A DNA stretch of 64,000 bases, from NCBI RefSeq assembly GCF_014295035.1, contig NZ_CP060404.1, positions 7,480,501 through 7,544,500 of the forward strand, read 5' to 3'. A program made the translations under genes and the position numbers. Positions 8,792 to 16,532 of this stretch are shown here, in pieces. This DNA comes from Streptomyces buecherae. GTDB lineage: Bacteria > Actinomycetota > Actinomycetes > Streptomycetales > Streptomycetaceae. The notes under the pieces were generated by a model. It searched no databases. It was not told the DNA's origin and was given only the letters and a program-made list of their open reading frames with translations. Position 1 is the first letter of the stretch; every line of letters begins with the position of its first letter.

Positions 8792-10360
8792 TCAGCGGTG
8801 GTCGTGCTCGTGCTCGTGGCCCCGGTCATGGCCGTGCCCGCCGTGGTCGTGCACGGAGTTGGTGGCCTGGATCTGCTTCCAGGACTTGGGCTGCTTGAGG
8901 CCGGAGGGCGCGACCGACGAGGCCGACGACGGCTTCGCCGCGCGGGCGATGCCCGCCTCGTGCGCGATGGGCGCGGCCGGCTTGCTGTCGGTGTAGAGCC
9001 AGGTGTCGAAGAGCTGCGCCAGCGGCTTGCCCGAGGACTTCTCGGCGAAGTGGACGAAGTCCTTCACCGAGGCGGTGCCGTACTTGTTGACGGTCGGCCA
9101 GTCCTTGAGGATGGCGAAGAACGCGTCGTCGCCGATCTCGTTGCGCAGCGCCTGCAGGGCGATGGCGCCCCGGTCGTAGACGGCGCCGTGGAACTGGTTC
9201 TCCGGGCCCGGGTCGCCCGGCTTGACCTTCCAGAACGGGTCGTCGGCCGGGTGCTGGTCGTACGCGTACTGGGCCAGCTCCTGCGCGGTGCCCTCGCCCT
9301 CCTTCTCGGACCACAGCCACTGGCTGTAGCGCGCGAAGCCCTCGTTGACCCAGATGTCCTTCCAGTCCTTGAGGGAGACGCTGTCGCCGTACCACTGGTG
9401 CGCCAGCTCGTGGACGACGACCGAGACGTTGCTGCCCCGGTCGAACGCCTTCTTGCCGTAGAACGGGCGGGTCTGGGTCTCCAGCGCGTAACTGGCCGGC
9501 ACGTTGGGCACGTAGCCGCCGACCGAGTTGAACGGGTAGGGACCGAACACGGTCTCCAGCCACTCGGTGATCTCGGTGCTGCGCTCGATGCTGGCGCGGG
9601 CCGCGCCGTCGTTGGCGCCGAGGTCCTTGCTGAACGCGTTGATGACCGGCAGGCCGGAGGCGGTGGTGTCCTTGGTGATGTCGAACTTGCCGATGGCGAG
9701 CGTGGCCAGGTAGGTGGCCTGCGGCTTGTCCGAGCGCCAGTTGTAGCGGGTCCAGCCGAGCTTCGAGGACTCCGAGAGCAGCACGCCGTTGGAGATGGCC
9801 TGGGTGCCGTCCGGGACCGAGATGGAGACGTCGTACGTCGCCTTGTCGGTGGGGTGGTCGTTGCCCGGGAACCACCACGCGGAGCCCTCGGGCTCCTGCG
9901 CGATGACGCCGCCGTCGGGCGTACGGGCCCAGGCGGTGAAGCCGTCGATCGCCAGCTCGGAGGGCTTGCCGGCGTACCGCACGACGACGGAGGTCTGCTG
10001 ACCCCTGGCCAGCGGCGTGGCCGGGGTGACCACCAGCTCGTGCTTGCCCGAGGTGGTGAAGGCGGCCTTCTTGCCGCCCACGCGCACCTCGCTGACGGGC
10101 AGTCCGAAGTCCAGGTTGAAGCGCGACAGGTCCTGCTTGGCGGTGGTGACCAGCGTCGCCGTGCCCTCCAGGAGGTCGGTCTTCGGCTGGTACTTCAGGC
10201 GCAGGTCGTAGTGCGAGACGTCGTAACCGCCGTTGCCGCTCTCCGGGTAGTAGCTGTCGCCGACGCCCGGGGCACCCGGAGTGGGCTGCGCGGCCGATGC
10301 CGGGATCGCCAGCAGCAGGCAGGCGGCAGCCGCGCTCGGGGCGAGGAATCTATAGCGCAC
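8792..10360 (-). CDS. Secreted M1-family zinc metallopeptidase with His-rich C-terminal tail
   Basis: A 522-residue gluzincin aminopeptidase. Start GTG 10360 has GGAGG five bases upstream and gives a signal peptide (VRYRF, hydrophobic core LAPSAAAACLLLAIP, cleavage after ASA near residue 20). The beta-sandwich N-domain is followed by the zinc site HELAHQW, 18 residues and E (WVNEGFA), near residues 315-340. The usual GAMEN exopeptidase motif is represented by YALETQ, and a candidate catalytic Tyr lies in NQFHGAVYDRG. The protein ends in an unusual His/Asp/Glu-rich tail (about the last 20 residues, with HDHGGHGHDRGHEHEHDHR) that could bind metal outside the cell. It is divergent from the S15 peptidase gene, so both may be controlled from the shared 10361-10605 gap. 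Confidence 0.93.
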   Translation of the reverse strand: MRYRFLAPSAAAACLLLAIPASAAQPTPGAPGVGDSYYPESGNGGYDVSHYDLRLKYQPKTDLLEGTATLVTTAKQDLSRFNLDFGLPVSEVRVGGKKAAFTTSGKHELVVTPATPLARGQQTSVVVRYAGKPSELAIDGFTAWARTPDGGVIAQEPEGSAWWFPGNDHPTDKATYDVSISVPDGTQAISNGVLLSESSKLGWTRYNWRSDKPQATYLATLAIGKFDITKDTTASGLPVINAFSKDLGANDGAARASIERSTEITEWLETVFGPYPFNSVGGYVPNVPASYALETQTRPFYGKKAFDRGSNVSVVVHELAHQWYGDSVSLKDWKDIWVNEGFARYSQWLWSEKEGEGTAQELAQYAYDQHPADDPFWKVKPGDPGPENQFHGAVYDRGAIALQALRNEIGDDAFFAILKDWPTVNKYGTASVKDFVHFAEKSSGKPLAQLFDTWLYTDSKPAAPIAHEAGIARAAKPSSASSVAPSGLKQPKSWKQIQATNSVHDHGGHGHDRGHEHEHDHR

Positions 10361-10393
10361 GAGTCCTCCAACTCGATCAGGCAGAAACGATCC

Positions 10394-10407
10394 GTCCTGG
10401 TCAGGAC
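10394..10407. promoter_or_regulatory. Perfect palindrome in divergent promoter region
   Basis: GTCCTG-GT-CAGGAC is a perfect 6+2+6 palindrome, 34 bases upstream of the M1 peptidase start and about 200 upstream of the S15 gene. A second palindrome CCATATGG lies at about 10431. Both could be operators for a shared regulator; no known regulator box is recognised. Confidence 0.35.
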
Positions 10408-10593
10408 GAGCGATCGATGGGTCGGCTTGACCATATGGTTTTCTGATCCCGGAGGACATGTCCATGGCGCTCACTGTCACGCGATCGACATGCGCCATAC
10501 GGAGGACACACCTGTCACACGTTGGCGGAACACTCCCGTCACACCGGCCGGAGCCGGCCCGTCGCCCTCTTCTGTCCGCCCGGCCACTCGCGC

Positions 10594-10599
10594 TACCGT
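10594..10599 (+). promoter_or_regulatory. Candidate -10 element of a leaderless promoter (S15 gene)
   Basis: TACCGT ends exactly six bases before GTG 10606, and there is no ribosome-binding site in front of that start. The spacing places the transcription start at the start codon. The -35 region is not clear. Confidence 0.5.
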
Positions 10600-10605
10600 C
10601 CGCCC

Positions 10606-12612
10606 GTGCGAAAACGAGCGCGGGGCACCCGCATCCAGTGGACGACGCTCATATTGGCGGTCGTGACCGCCCTGATGGCCTCCCTCGCGGTCCCGGCCGC
10701 CGCACACGGCGGCCGGGGCCGGGACGGCACGGTCCGTGACGGGCTGAGCCGGCCGGTCTACTCCTACGCCGACGCGATACGCGAGTCCGTGTGGGTGGAC
10801 ACCGGTCTCGACCTGGACCGTGACGGCAGACCCGACCGGGTGGCGGCCGACATCGTGCGCCCGAGCGAACCCGCCCGCAGGGGCGGCAAGGTGCCCGTCG
10901 TCATGGACGCGAGCCCCTACTACTCCTGCTGCGGGCGCGGCAACGAGCCGCAGAAGAAGACCTACGACAGCGCGGGCAGGCCCGTGCAGTTCCCGCTGCA
11001 CTACGACAACTACTTCGTGCCGCGCGGCTACGCGGCCGTCCTGGTGGACCTCGCCGGCACCAACCGCTCCGACGGCTGCGTCGACGTCGGCGGCCGGTCC
11101 GACATCATCTCGGCCAAGGCCGTCGTGCAGTGGCTGAACGGCCAGGGCACCGCGTACACCACCCGTACCGGCAACACCAGGGCCACCGCGAGTTGGAGCA
11201 CCGGGGCCACCGGCATGATCGGCAAGAGCTACGACGGCACGGTCGCCAACGGCGTCGCCGCCACCGGCGTGCCGGGCCTGAAGACCATCGTGCCGATCGG
11301 CGCCATCTCCTCCTGGTACGACTACTACTTCGCCAAGGGCGCCCCGTACCACAGCGGTGGCCCCGACGGCCTGGCCCGCGGCATCGAGAGCCCGGAGGCC
11401 GCGGCCCGCTGCGGCGCCGTCAAGAACGAGCTGGTCCGCGGCGCCCCGCGCACCGGTGACTGGACGCCGATGTGGGCCGAGCGCGACTACGTGCCCGACG
11501 CGGGCAAGGTCAAGGCCAGCGTCTTCGCCGTGCACGGCGGGCAGGACCTCAACGTCCGCATGAACCACCTCGGTCAGTGGTGGGACAAGCTCGCCGCGGC
11601 CGGTGTCGAGCGCAAGATCTGGCTGACCCAGGCCGGCCACGTGGACCCGTTCGACATCCGCCGCGCGCAGTGGGTGGACGTCGTGCACCGCTGGTTCGAC
11701 CACTACCTGTTGGGCGTCGACAACGGCGTCGAGCGCGAGCCGATGGCCGACATCGAGCGCGAGGTGGACCGGTGGACGACGGACGCGACCTGGCCCGCGC
11801 CCGGCACCCAGGCGACCACGCTGCGCCCGCGCAACGGCACCACCCCCGGCGTGGGCACCCTCGGCACCGAGCCCGCGGCGGCGGGCAGCACCGAGACGTT
11901 CACCGACGACCCGCGCCAGAGCGAGGCCGACTGGGCCGCGCGCGCCGACCAGGCGACCGCCGCCAAGGTCGCGTTCACCACCCGGCCGCTCGCCAGGGAC
12001 CTGCGCGTCTCCGGCTCGGCGAAGGTCCGGGTCACCGCGACGCCCAGCACCCGCACCGCGCACCTGTCGGCCATCCTGGTGGACCTGGGCCCGGACACCA
12101 TCCGCAACTACACCGGCTCCGGCGAGGGCATCTCCAACCTCACCACCCGTAGTTGCTGGGGCGAGAGCCGGCCGGGCGACAGCGCCTGCTTCCTGGACAC
12201 CAGGGCCGACACCCGCGCCGTGGACTACACCATCTTCAGCCGGGGGTGGGCGGACCTCGGCAACTACGCCGACGACCACGTGGGCCGGCCGCTCACCCCG
12301 GGCCGGGCGCACACCATCACCCTCGACCTGGCCGCCAGCGACCACGTGGTCAAGGCCGGGCACCGGCTCGCGCTGATCGTGGCCGGCACCGACCGCGGCC
12401 TGATCAGCGCCCCGAACAGCCAGCCGCGCCTCACCCTCGACCTGACCCGCACCAGCGCCGAGATTCCGCTGGTCGGCGGCGCGCCGGCGCTCGTGCAACG
12501 CCCGGCGCACGAGCCGGCGCCCGGCGCGAGCGCCCCGCTCACCTCGGTTCCCGAGCCCGGCCCCATCGACCGGCGGCCGGCGGGCCCCGCCATCCGGTCG
12601 ATCGGCTGGTAA
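10606..12612 (+). CDS. Secreted S15 peptidase (Xaa-Pro dipeptidyl-peptidase family)
   Basis: A 668-residue alpha/beta-hydrolase peptidase of the PepX/cocaine-esterase fold. GTG 10606 starts a Sec signal peptide (VRKRARGTRIQW, hydrophobic ILAVVTALMASLAV, cleavage near PAAAHG). The nucleophile is Ser208 in GKSYDG, with candidate partners Asp314 (HGGQDLNVR) and His345 (QAGHVDPFD). The C-terminal ~220 residues form the PepX-C jelly roll (DHVVKAGHRLALIV). Streptomycetes secrete several such prolyl peptidases that trim peptides and protease pro-regions. The frame is open back to 10522, but that extension would bury the signal peptide. A perfect 17-bp hairpin ends the transcript. Confidence 0.92.
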   Translation: MRKRARGTRIQWTTLILAVVTALMASLAVPAAAHGGRGRDGTVRDGLSRPVYSYADAIRESVWVDTGLDLDRDGRPDRVAADIVRPSEPARRGGKVPVVMDASPYYSCCGRGNEPQKKTYDSAGRPVQFPLHYDNYFVPRGYAAVLVDLAGTNRSDGCVDVGGRSDIISAKAVVQWLNGQGTAYTTRTGNTRATASWSTGATGMIGKSYDGTVANGVAATGVPGLKTIVPIGAISSWYDYYFAKGAPYHSGGPDGLARGIESPEAAARCGAVKNELVRGAPRTGDWTPMWAERDYVPDAGKVKASVFAVHGGQDLNVRMNHLGQWWDKLAAAGVERKIWLTQAGHVDPFDIRRAQWVDVVHRWFDHYLLGVDNGVEREPMADIEREVDRWTTDATWPAPGTQATTLRPRNGTTPGVGTLGTEPAAAGSTETFTDDPRQSEADWAARADQATAAKVAFTTRPLARDLRVSGSAKVRVTATPSTRTAHLSAILVDLGPDTIRNYTGSGEGISNLTTRSCWGESRPGDSACFLDTRADTRAVDYTIFSRGWADLGNYADDHVGRPLTPGRAHTITLDLAASDHVVKAGHRLALIVAGTDRGLISAPNSQPRLTLDLTRTSAEIPLVGGAPALVQRPAHEPAPGASAPLTSVPEPGPIDRRPAGPAIRSIGW

Positions 12613-12633
12613 CGGGCCCTTACCCGGCGTAAC

Positions 12634-12677
12634 CCCAGGCCGCCGGTGGCGAGTCGACCCGCCACCGGCGGCCTGGG
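12634..12677 (+). terminator. Strong hairpin terminator after S15 gene
   Basis: A 17-bp perfect stem (12634-12650 with 12661-12677; arm core CCAGGCCGCCGGTGGC) and a 10-nt loop, 22 bases past the stop codon. Confidence 0.8.
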
Positions 12678-12767
12678 CCATCGAAAATCGGCAGGAGTGC
12701 GTTCGCCGGTTGGGGGTAGCGGGCAGAGGAATCACTTGTTAGTTGCTCCATGAAAGAAGGTCGACGC

Positions 12768-14504
12768 GTGGCGGAGAACACTCACGAGAAGGGCGGCGGA
12801 GGCGACCCGGCAGTGCCGGCCAGCATGCCCGGCAGCCCTCACCAGACGACGCCGCCACGGACCGACCGCGTGGTCTTCGGCGTGACGGCCGCCCTCACGC
12901 TCGCGTTCGTGACCTGGGGCGCGATCGCCACCGACGGGCTCAAGGACGTCTCGTCCGACCTCCTCACCGACCTGATCCACCACGGTGGTTGGGCGTTCAT
13001 GCTCGCCGCGTCCGGTTTCGTGGTCTTCGCGCTGTGGCTGGCGATGAGCCGCTACGGCAAGATCACGCTCGGTAAGGAGGGCGAGGAGCCCGAGTTCCGC
13101 ACGGTCTCCTGGGTCGCGATGATGTTCAGCGCCGGCATGGGCATCGGCCTGATGTTCTACGGCGTCAGCGAGCCGATGTCGCACTTCATCGACGCGCCGC
13201 CGGGCACCGACCCCAAGAACGACGCCGAGGGCATGCAGACCTCGATGGCCACCACCCTCTTCCACTGGACGCTGCACCCGTGGGCCATCTACGCGGTGGT
13301 GGGCCTGGCCATCGCGTACAGCACCTTCCGGCGCGGGCGGCGGCAGACCATAAGCGCCGTGTTCACGCCACTGATCGGCAAGCACCACGCCAACGGCACG
13401 GCCGGCCGGATCATCGACATCCTGGCCATCTTCGCCACGCTCTTCGGCTCCGCCGCCTCGCTGGGCCTGGGCGCGGTGCAGATCGGCAGCGGCATGGAGA
13501 AGCTGGGCTGGAAGAGCAGCGTGGGCACGGGGCTGCTCGTCACCATCATCGCGGTGCTCACCGTCGCGTTCATCGCCTCGGCGGTCTCCGGCATCGCCAA
13601 GGGCATCCAGTGGCTGTCGAACATCAACATGGTGCTGGCGCTGTCGCTGGCCGTCTTCGTCTTCGTGGCCGGCCCCACCATCGTCATCCTCGACATGCTG
13701 CCCACCTCCATGGGCGCCTACCTGGGTGACCTGCCGCAGTTGGTCGGCCGCACCGAGGCCACCGGCGGCCAGTCCGTCGCCGACTGGCTGGGCTCCTGGA
13801 CGGTCTTCTACTGGGCGTGGTGGATCTCCTGGACGCCGTTCGTCGGCATGTTCATCGCCCGCATCAGCCGGGGGCGCACCATCCGGCAGTTCGTCGGCGG
13901 CGTGATCCTGGTGCCCAGCACCGTGTCGCTGCTCTGGTTCGCCGTCTTCGGCAGCTCCGCGATGAAGCTCCAGGCCGCCGACAAGCTGGGCGCCGACTCC
14001 TCGCCCGAGGGCCGGCTGTTCGAGGTGCTTGAGCAGTACCCGATCGCGACCGTCACCAGCATCCTGGTGATGATCCTGGTCGGCATCTTCTTCGTCTCCG
14101 GCGCCGACGCCGCCTCCATCGTGATGGGCACGCTCTCGCAGAAGGGCTCCTTCGAACCCACCCGACTCGTCGTCATCTTCTGGGGCGTGGTGACCGGCGC
14201 CGTGGCGGCCATCATGCTGATGGTCGGCGAGGGCGACTCGGACGTACTGACCGGCCTGCAGAACCTCACCATCCTGGTGGCCGCGCCCTTCGTGCTGGTC
14301 ATGGTCGGCATGTGCGTGGCGCTCCTGCGCGACCTGCGGCGCGACCCGCTGATCGTGCGGGGCGAGAAGGGTGAGGAGGCCGTGGAGATGGCCGTCATCG
14401 CCGGACACGAGCGGTACGCGGGCGACTTCGAGCTCCAGATCGTGCCCGGGTCCGGAGCCACGGCCGTGGAGGAAGAGGACATCACGCCCGTGGGCAAGGC
14501 GTAA
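12768..14504 (+). CDS. BCCT-family osmolyte transporter (glycine betaine/choline/carnitine)
   Basis: A 578-residue sodium-coupled transporter with about 12 membrane segments. The family signature is the Trp-rich TM8 stretch WAWWISWTPFVGMFIARIS near residues 348-366, followed by GRTIRQFVGGVILVP. An N-terminal hydrophilic tail of ~35 residues and a C-terminal acidic cytosolic tail (~70 residues) fit osmosensing BetP-like members. GTG 12768 is preferred because GAAGG lies eight bases upstream; ATG 12750 in the same frame has no ribosome site. It is monocistronic, bracketed by two strong hairpins. Substrate specificity within BCCT cannot be read from sequence alone. Confidence 0.92.
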   Translation: MAENTHEKGGGGDPAVPASMPGSPHQTTPPRTDRVVFGVTAALTLAFVTWGAIATDGLKDVSSDLLTDLIHHGGWAFMLAASGFVVFALWLAMSRYGKITLGKEGEEPEFRTVSWVAMMFSAGMGIGLMFYGVSEPMSHFIDAPPGTDPKNDAEGMQTSMATTLFHWTLHPWAIYAVVGLAIAYSTFRRGRRQTISAVFTPLIGKHHANGTAGRIIDILAIFATLFGSAASLGLGAVQIGSGMEKLGWKSSVGTGLLVTIIAVLTVAFIASAVSGIAKGIQWLSNINMVLALSLAVFVFVAGPTIVILDMLPTSMGAYLGDLPQLVGRTEATGGQSVADWLGSWTVFYWAWWISWTPFVGMFIARISRGRTIRQFVGGVILVPSTVSLLWFAVFGSSAMKLQAADKLGADSSPEGRLFEVLEQYPIATVTSILVMILVGIFFVSGADAASIVMGTLSQKGSFEPTRLVVIFWGVVTGAVAAIMLMVGEGDSDVLTGLQNLTILVAAPFVLVMVGMCVALLRDLRRDPLIVRGEKGEEAVEMAVIAGHERYAGDFELQIVPGSGATAVEEEDITPVGKA

Positions 14505-14555
14505 CACCCGCCGGCCGGTCGGCCGCCCCGCCCGCCCGTACGGGCACGCACGACC

Positions 14556-14586
14556 GAGGGGCCTCGCGCGGTGCGCGAGGCCCCTC
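14556..14586. terminator. Perfect 14-bp hairpin terminator
   Basis: GAGGGGCCTCGCGC pairs with GCGCGAGGCCCCTC around a 3-nt loop between the convergent BCCT and RmlD-like genes; it probably stops transcription from both sides. Confidence 0.85.
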
Positions 14587-14636
14587 GCCTGCTGTCCTCG
14601 CCTGTTGTTCGCCTTGCCTGTCGTCCGCGCGGCCGA

Positions 14637-15605
14637 TCAGCCGCTCAGCGCGCGCACCGGGCCGCGGCTCGTGGCGGCGGCTCGCGCCGCGCTCGGCAGC
14701 GGGCGCCGGGAGGCCGTACGCCGCCGTGCCGGCGGGCCATCGGAGGTGACCGACCGGAAGGCCACCGCGAGCGCCTCGCGCCAGTGTCGGGGCGGCGTCA
14801 ACCCGGCCTCCTCCCACCGGTCGTGGCCCAGCACGCTCCACGCCGGGCGCGGCGCCACCGTGCCCAGGCTGGCCCCGTCCACCGGAAGCACTCGGTCCGG
14901 ATCGGCACCGCTGAGCCGGAACACCTCCCGGGCCAGGTCGTACCAGGTGGTGCGGCCCCCACAGGTGGCGTGGAAGATGCCCGCCGCCTGGGACGCGGGC
15001 AACCGGCCGAGCGCGAGCAGCCGGCCGGCGACGTCCCGGGTCCAGGTGGGCTGCCCGTGCTGGTCGTGCGCGACGGCCAGGGTGGCATCGCCCGTCGCGG
15101 CCCGGGCGGCCATGGAGCGGATGAAGTTGGGGCCGTACGCCCCGTACAGCCACGCCGTGCGCACCACGGTGCCGGTGCGCGGCAGCTCCTCCAGCACGGC
15201 GCGCTCGCCGGCCAGCCGGGTGCGCCCGTAGGCGGTGCGCGGGGCGGGGCGCGAGGTCTCGTCGTACGGGTTGGTGGCCCGGCCGGGGAAGACGGCGTCG
15301 GACGAGACGTGCAGCAGCCGGGCGCCGCTCGCGGCGCAGGCCCGGGCCAGGCCGCGCACCGCGTCGCCGTTGACCCGCAACGCCTCGGCCTCGCGCGTCT
15401 CGGCGGCGTCCGCGTCGGTCCACGCCGCGCAGTTGACGACGATCGCGGGCCTGGTGCGCCGCACGGCCCTGGCCACCGCGTCGGTGTCGGTCAGGTCCAG
15501 GTCGGCGTGGGTGAGCGGGAGGGCGGGGACGGACGCTGCGGCAAGCCGGGCGCGCAGCTCGCGACCGAGCATGCCGCCGGCTCCGGTGATCAACCAGCCG
15601 TTCAT
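14637..15605 (-). CDS. RmlD-like sugar-nucleotide reductase (SDR) with altered YxxxK motif
   Basis: A 322-residue extended SDR related to dTDP-4-dehydrorhamnose reductase. ATG 15605 has GGAGG eight bases upstream. The NAD(P) motif GAGGMLGRE is at residues 8-16 and VNCAAWTDADAAE matches the RmlD nucleotide-binding loop. The catalytic segment reads YGRTRLAGE where RmlD enzymes have YGRTKLAGE, so the active-site Lys is replaced by Arg; the neighbouring SSDAVF also departs from the usual STDYVF. The start overlaps by 4 bp the stop of an internally deleted RmlB remnant, so the two once formed a dTDP-rhamnose pair. Whether this protein is still active is doubtful. The C-terminal ~35 residues are an Arg/Pro/Ala-rich extension. 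Confidence 0.85.
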   Translation of the reverse strand: MNGWLITGAGGMLGRELRARLAAASVPALPLTHADLDLTDTDAVARAVRRTRPAIVVNCAAWTDADAAETREAEALRVNGDAVRGLARACAASGARLLHVSSDAVFPGRATNPYDETSRPAPRTAYGRTRLAGERAVLEELPRTGTVVRTAWLYGAYGPNFIRSMAARAATGDATLAVAHDQHGQPTWTRDVAGRLLALGRLPASQAAGIFHATCGGRTTWYDLAREVFRLSGADPDRVLPVDGASLGTVAPRPAWSVLGHDRWEEAGLTPPRHWREALAVAFRSVTSDGPPARRRTASRRPLPSAARAAATSRGPVRALSG

Positions 15606-15970
15606 CGGACTGCCTCCAGGTGTGCGCGCGTCTCCCGCCGCCGCCACGAGCGGTGGGAGCGGTGCCCGTCGATGGTCGCGGCGAGCCCGTCGGCGCGGGA
15701 GTGCCGGGGCGCGAGGCCGAGTTCGGTGCGGATCTCCGTCTCGTCCAGCGCGTAGCGCGGTCCGGAGGCCCGGAGGCCGGCGGCGTCCTTCGACCGGTCC
15801 GAGCCGGCGTCGAGCAGGTCCGCCCGGCCGGACGCGGGGCTGCGGGAGTCGAGAACGGTGGCGGCCGACGCGTCGCCACGGCCTCGCGGGCCGAGCGGTG
15901 AGCGGACGAAGGGGAAGCCGGCGAAGAGGGAGCCGACGGCGCCGGCTTCCTGGGTGACGAGGATGCTCAT
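15602..15970 (-). pseudogene. Internally deleted dTDP-glucose 4,6-dehydratase remnant
   Basis: An open 122-codon frame whose two ends match RmlB/RfbB but whose middle (~200 residues) is missing. The N-terminus MSILVTQEAGAVGS parallels the RmlB start MRILVTGGAGFIGS, with the glycine motif damaged, and a short ATVLD follows. The C-terminal half reads RYALDETEIRTELGLAPRHS and ADGLAATID, typical of the last helices of RmlB. The catalytic TDEVYG and YxxxK parts are absent. The frame survives, suggesting one in-frame deletion plus point decay, or a retained small protein of new use. It is translationally coupled to the RmlD-like gene. Alternative: a hypothetical protein with a chance match, which I consider unlikely given the collinear pieces. 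Confidence 0.7.
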
Positions 15971-16259
15971 GGGAGTTCCGGGGGTCGGGGGCGTGGGGAC
16001 GGGGTGGAGGGGCGACGGGGCGGCGCGCGGAGGTGGAGGGGCGGGCCGTGCGCGGATCGCCTGTCGGTGGTGCGGCGTTGGCGGGCCCGTGGCTCCTGGG
16101 GCTCAGGGGTGGTGGCTGGTCCCGCTCACCGCGAGGTCGGGCGGCGGGGGCAGTGGCGCGCGGCAGGGTGGGACGTGGGCGCGAGGCCGGTAGAGGGGCC
16201 CGGTGGCGCCGAGTTGGGGTGTACGACCTGAGGGTGTTGTTGAGCGGTGAGGCACGTGG

Positions 16260-16278
16260 TTAGCTTAGGCTTACCTAA
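16260..16278 (+). promoter_or_regulatory. Iron box (DmdR1/IdeR-type operator)
   Basis: TTAGCTTAGGCTTACCTAA matches the 19-base actinobacterial iron-box consensus TTAGGTTAGGCTAACCTAA at 17 positions. It lies in an AT-richer patch upstream of the Fes-like esterase and predicts repression by the iron-loaded DmdR1/IdeR regulator. The rest of 15971-16259 is GC-rich and holds nothing else I recognise. Confidence 0.85.
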
Positions 16279-16532
16279 GTAGGTGCTCGCCCTGTTGGGT
16301 GTGTGACCTCACCCACAACCGTCCTTCTATGTGCCCCTCTCGCGTACGACGTGCCGTTCGCCCCGCGCCACCGCCGGGGCGAGGGCAGGTGATGAGGGGC
16401 GCGGAAACGCAGGTTGCCGATGTGTGTCCGGTTCGTCGGTCGCTCCCACCGTGGTTCGCCGCTCCCAACGGCCGCGCCGTTTCGGGCCTGTCGCGTCGTG
16501 CGCGAACCGACGGCCGGCGGCGGGAGCGGCCG

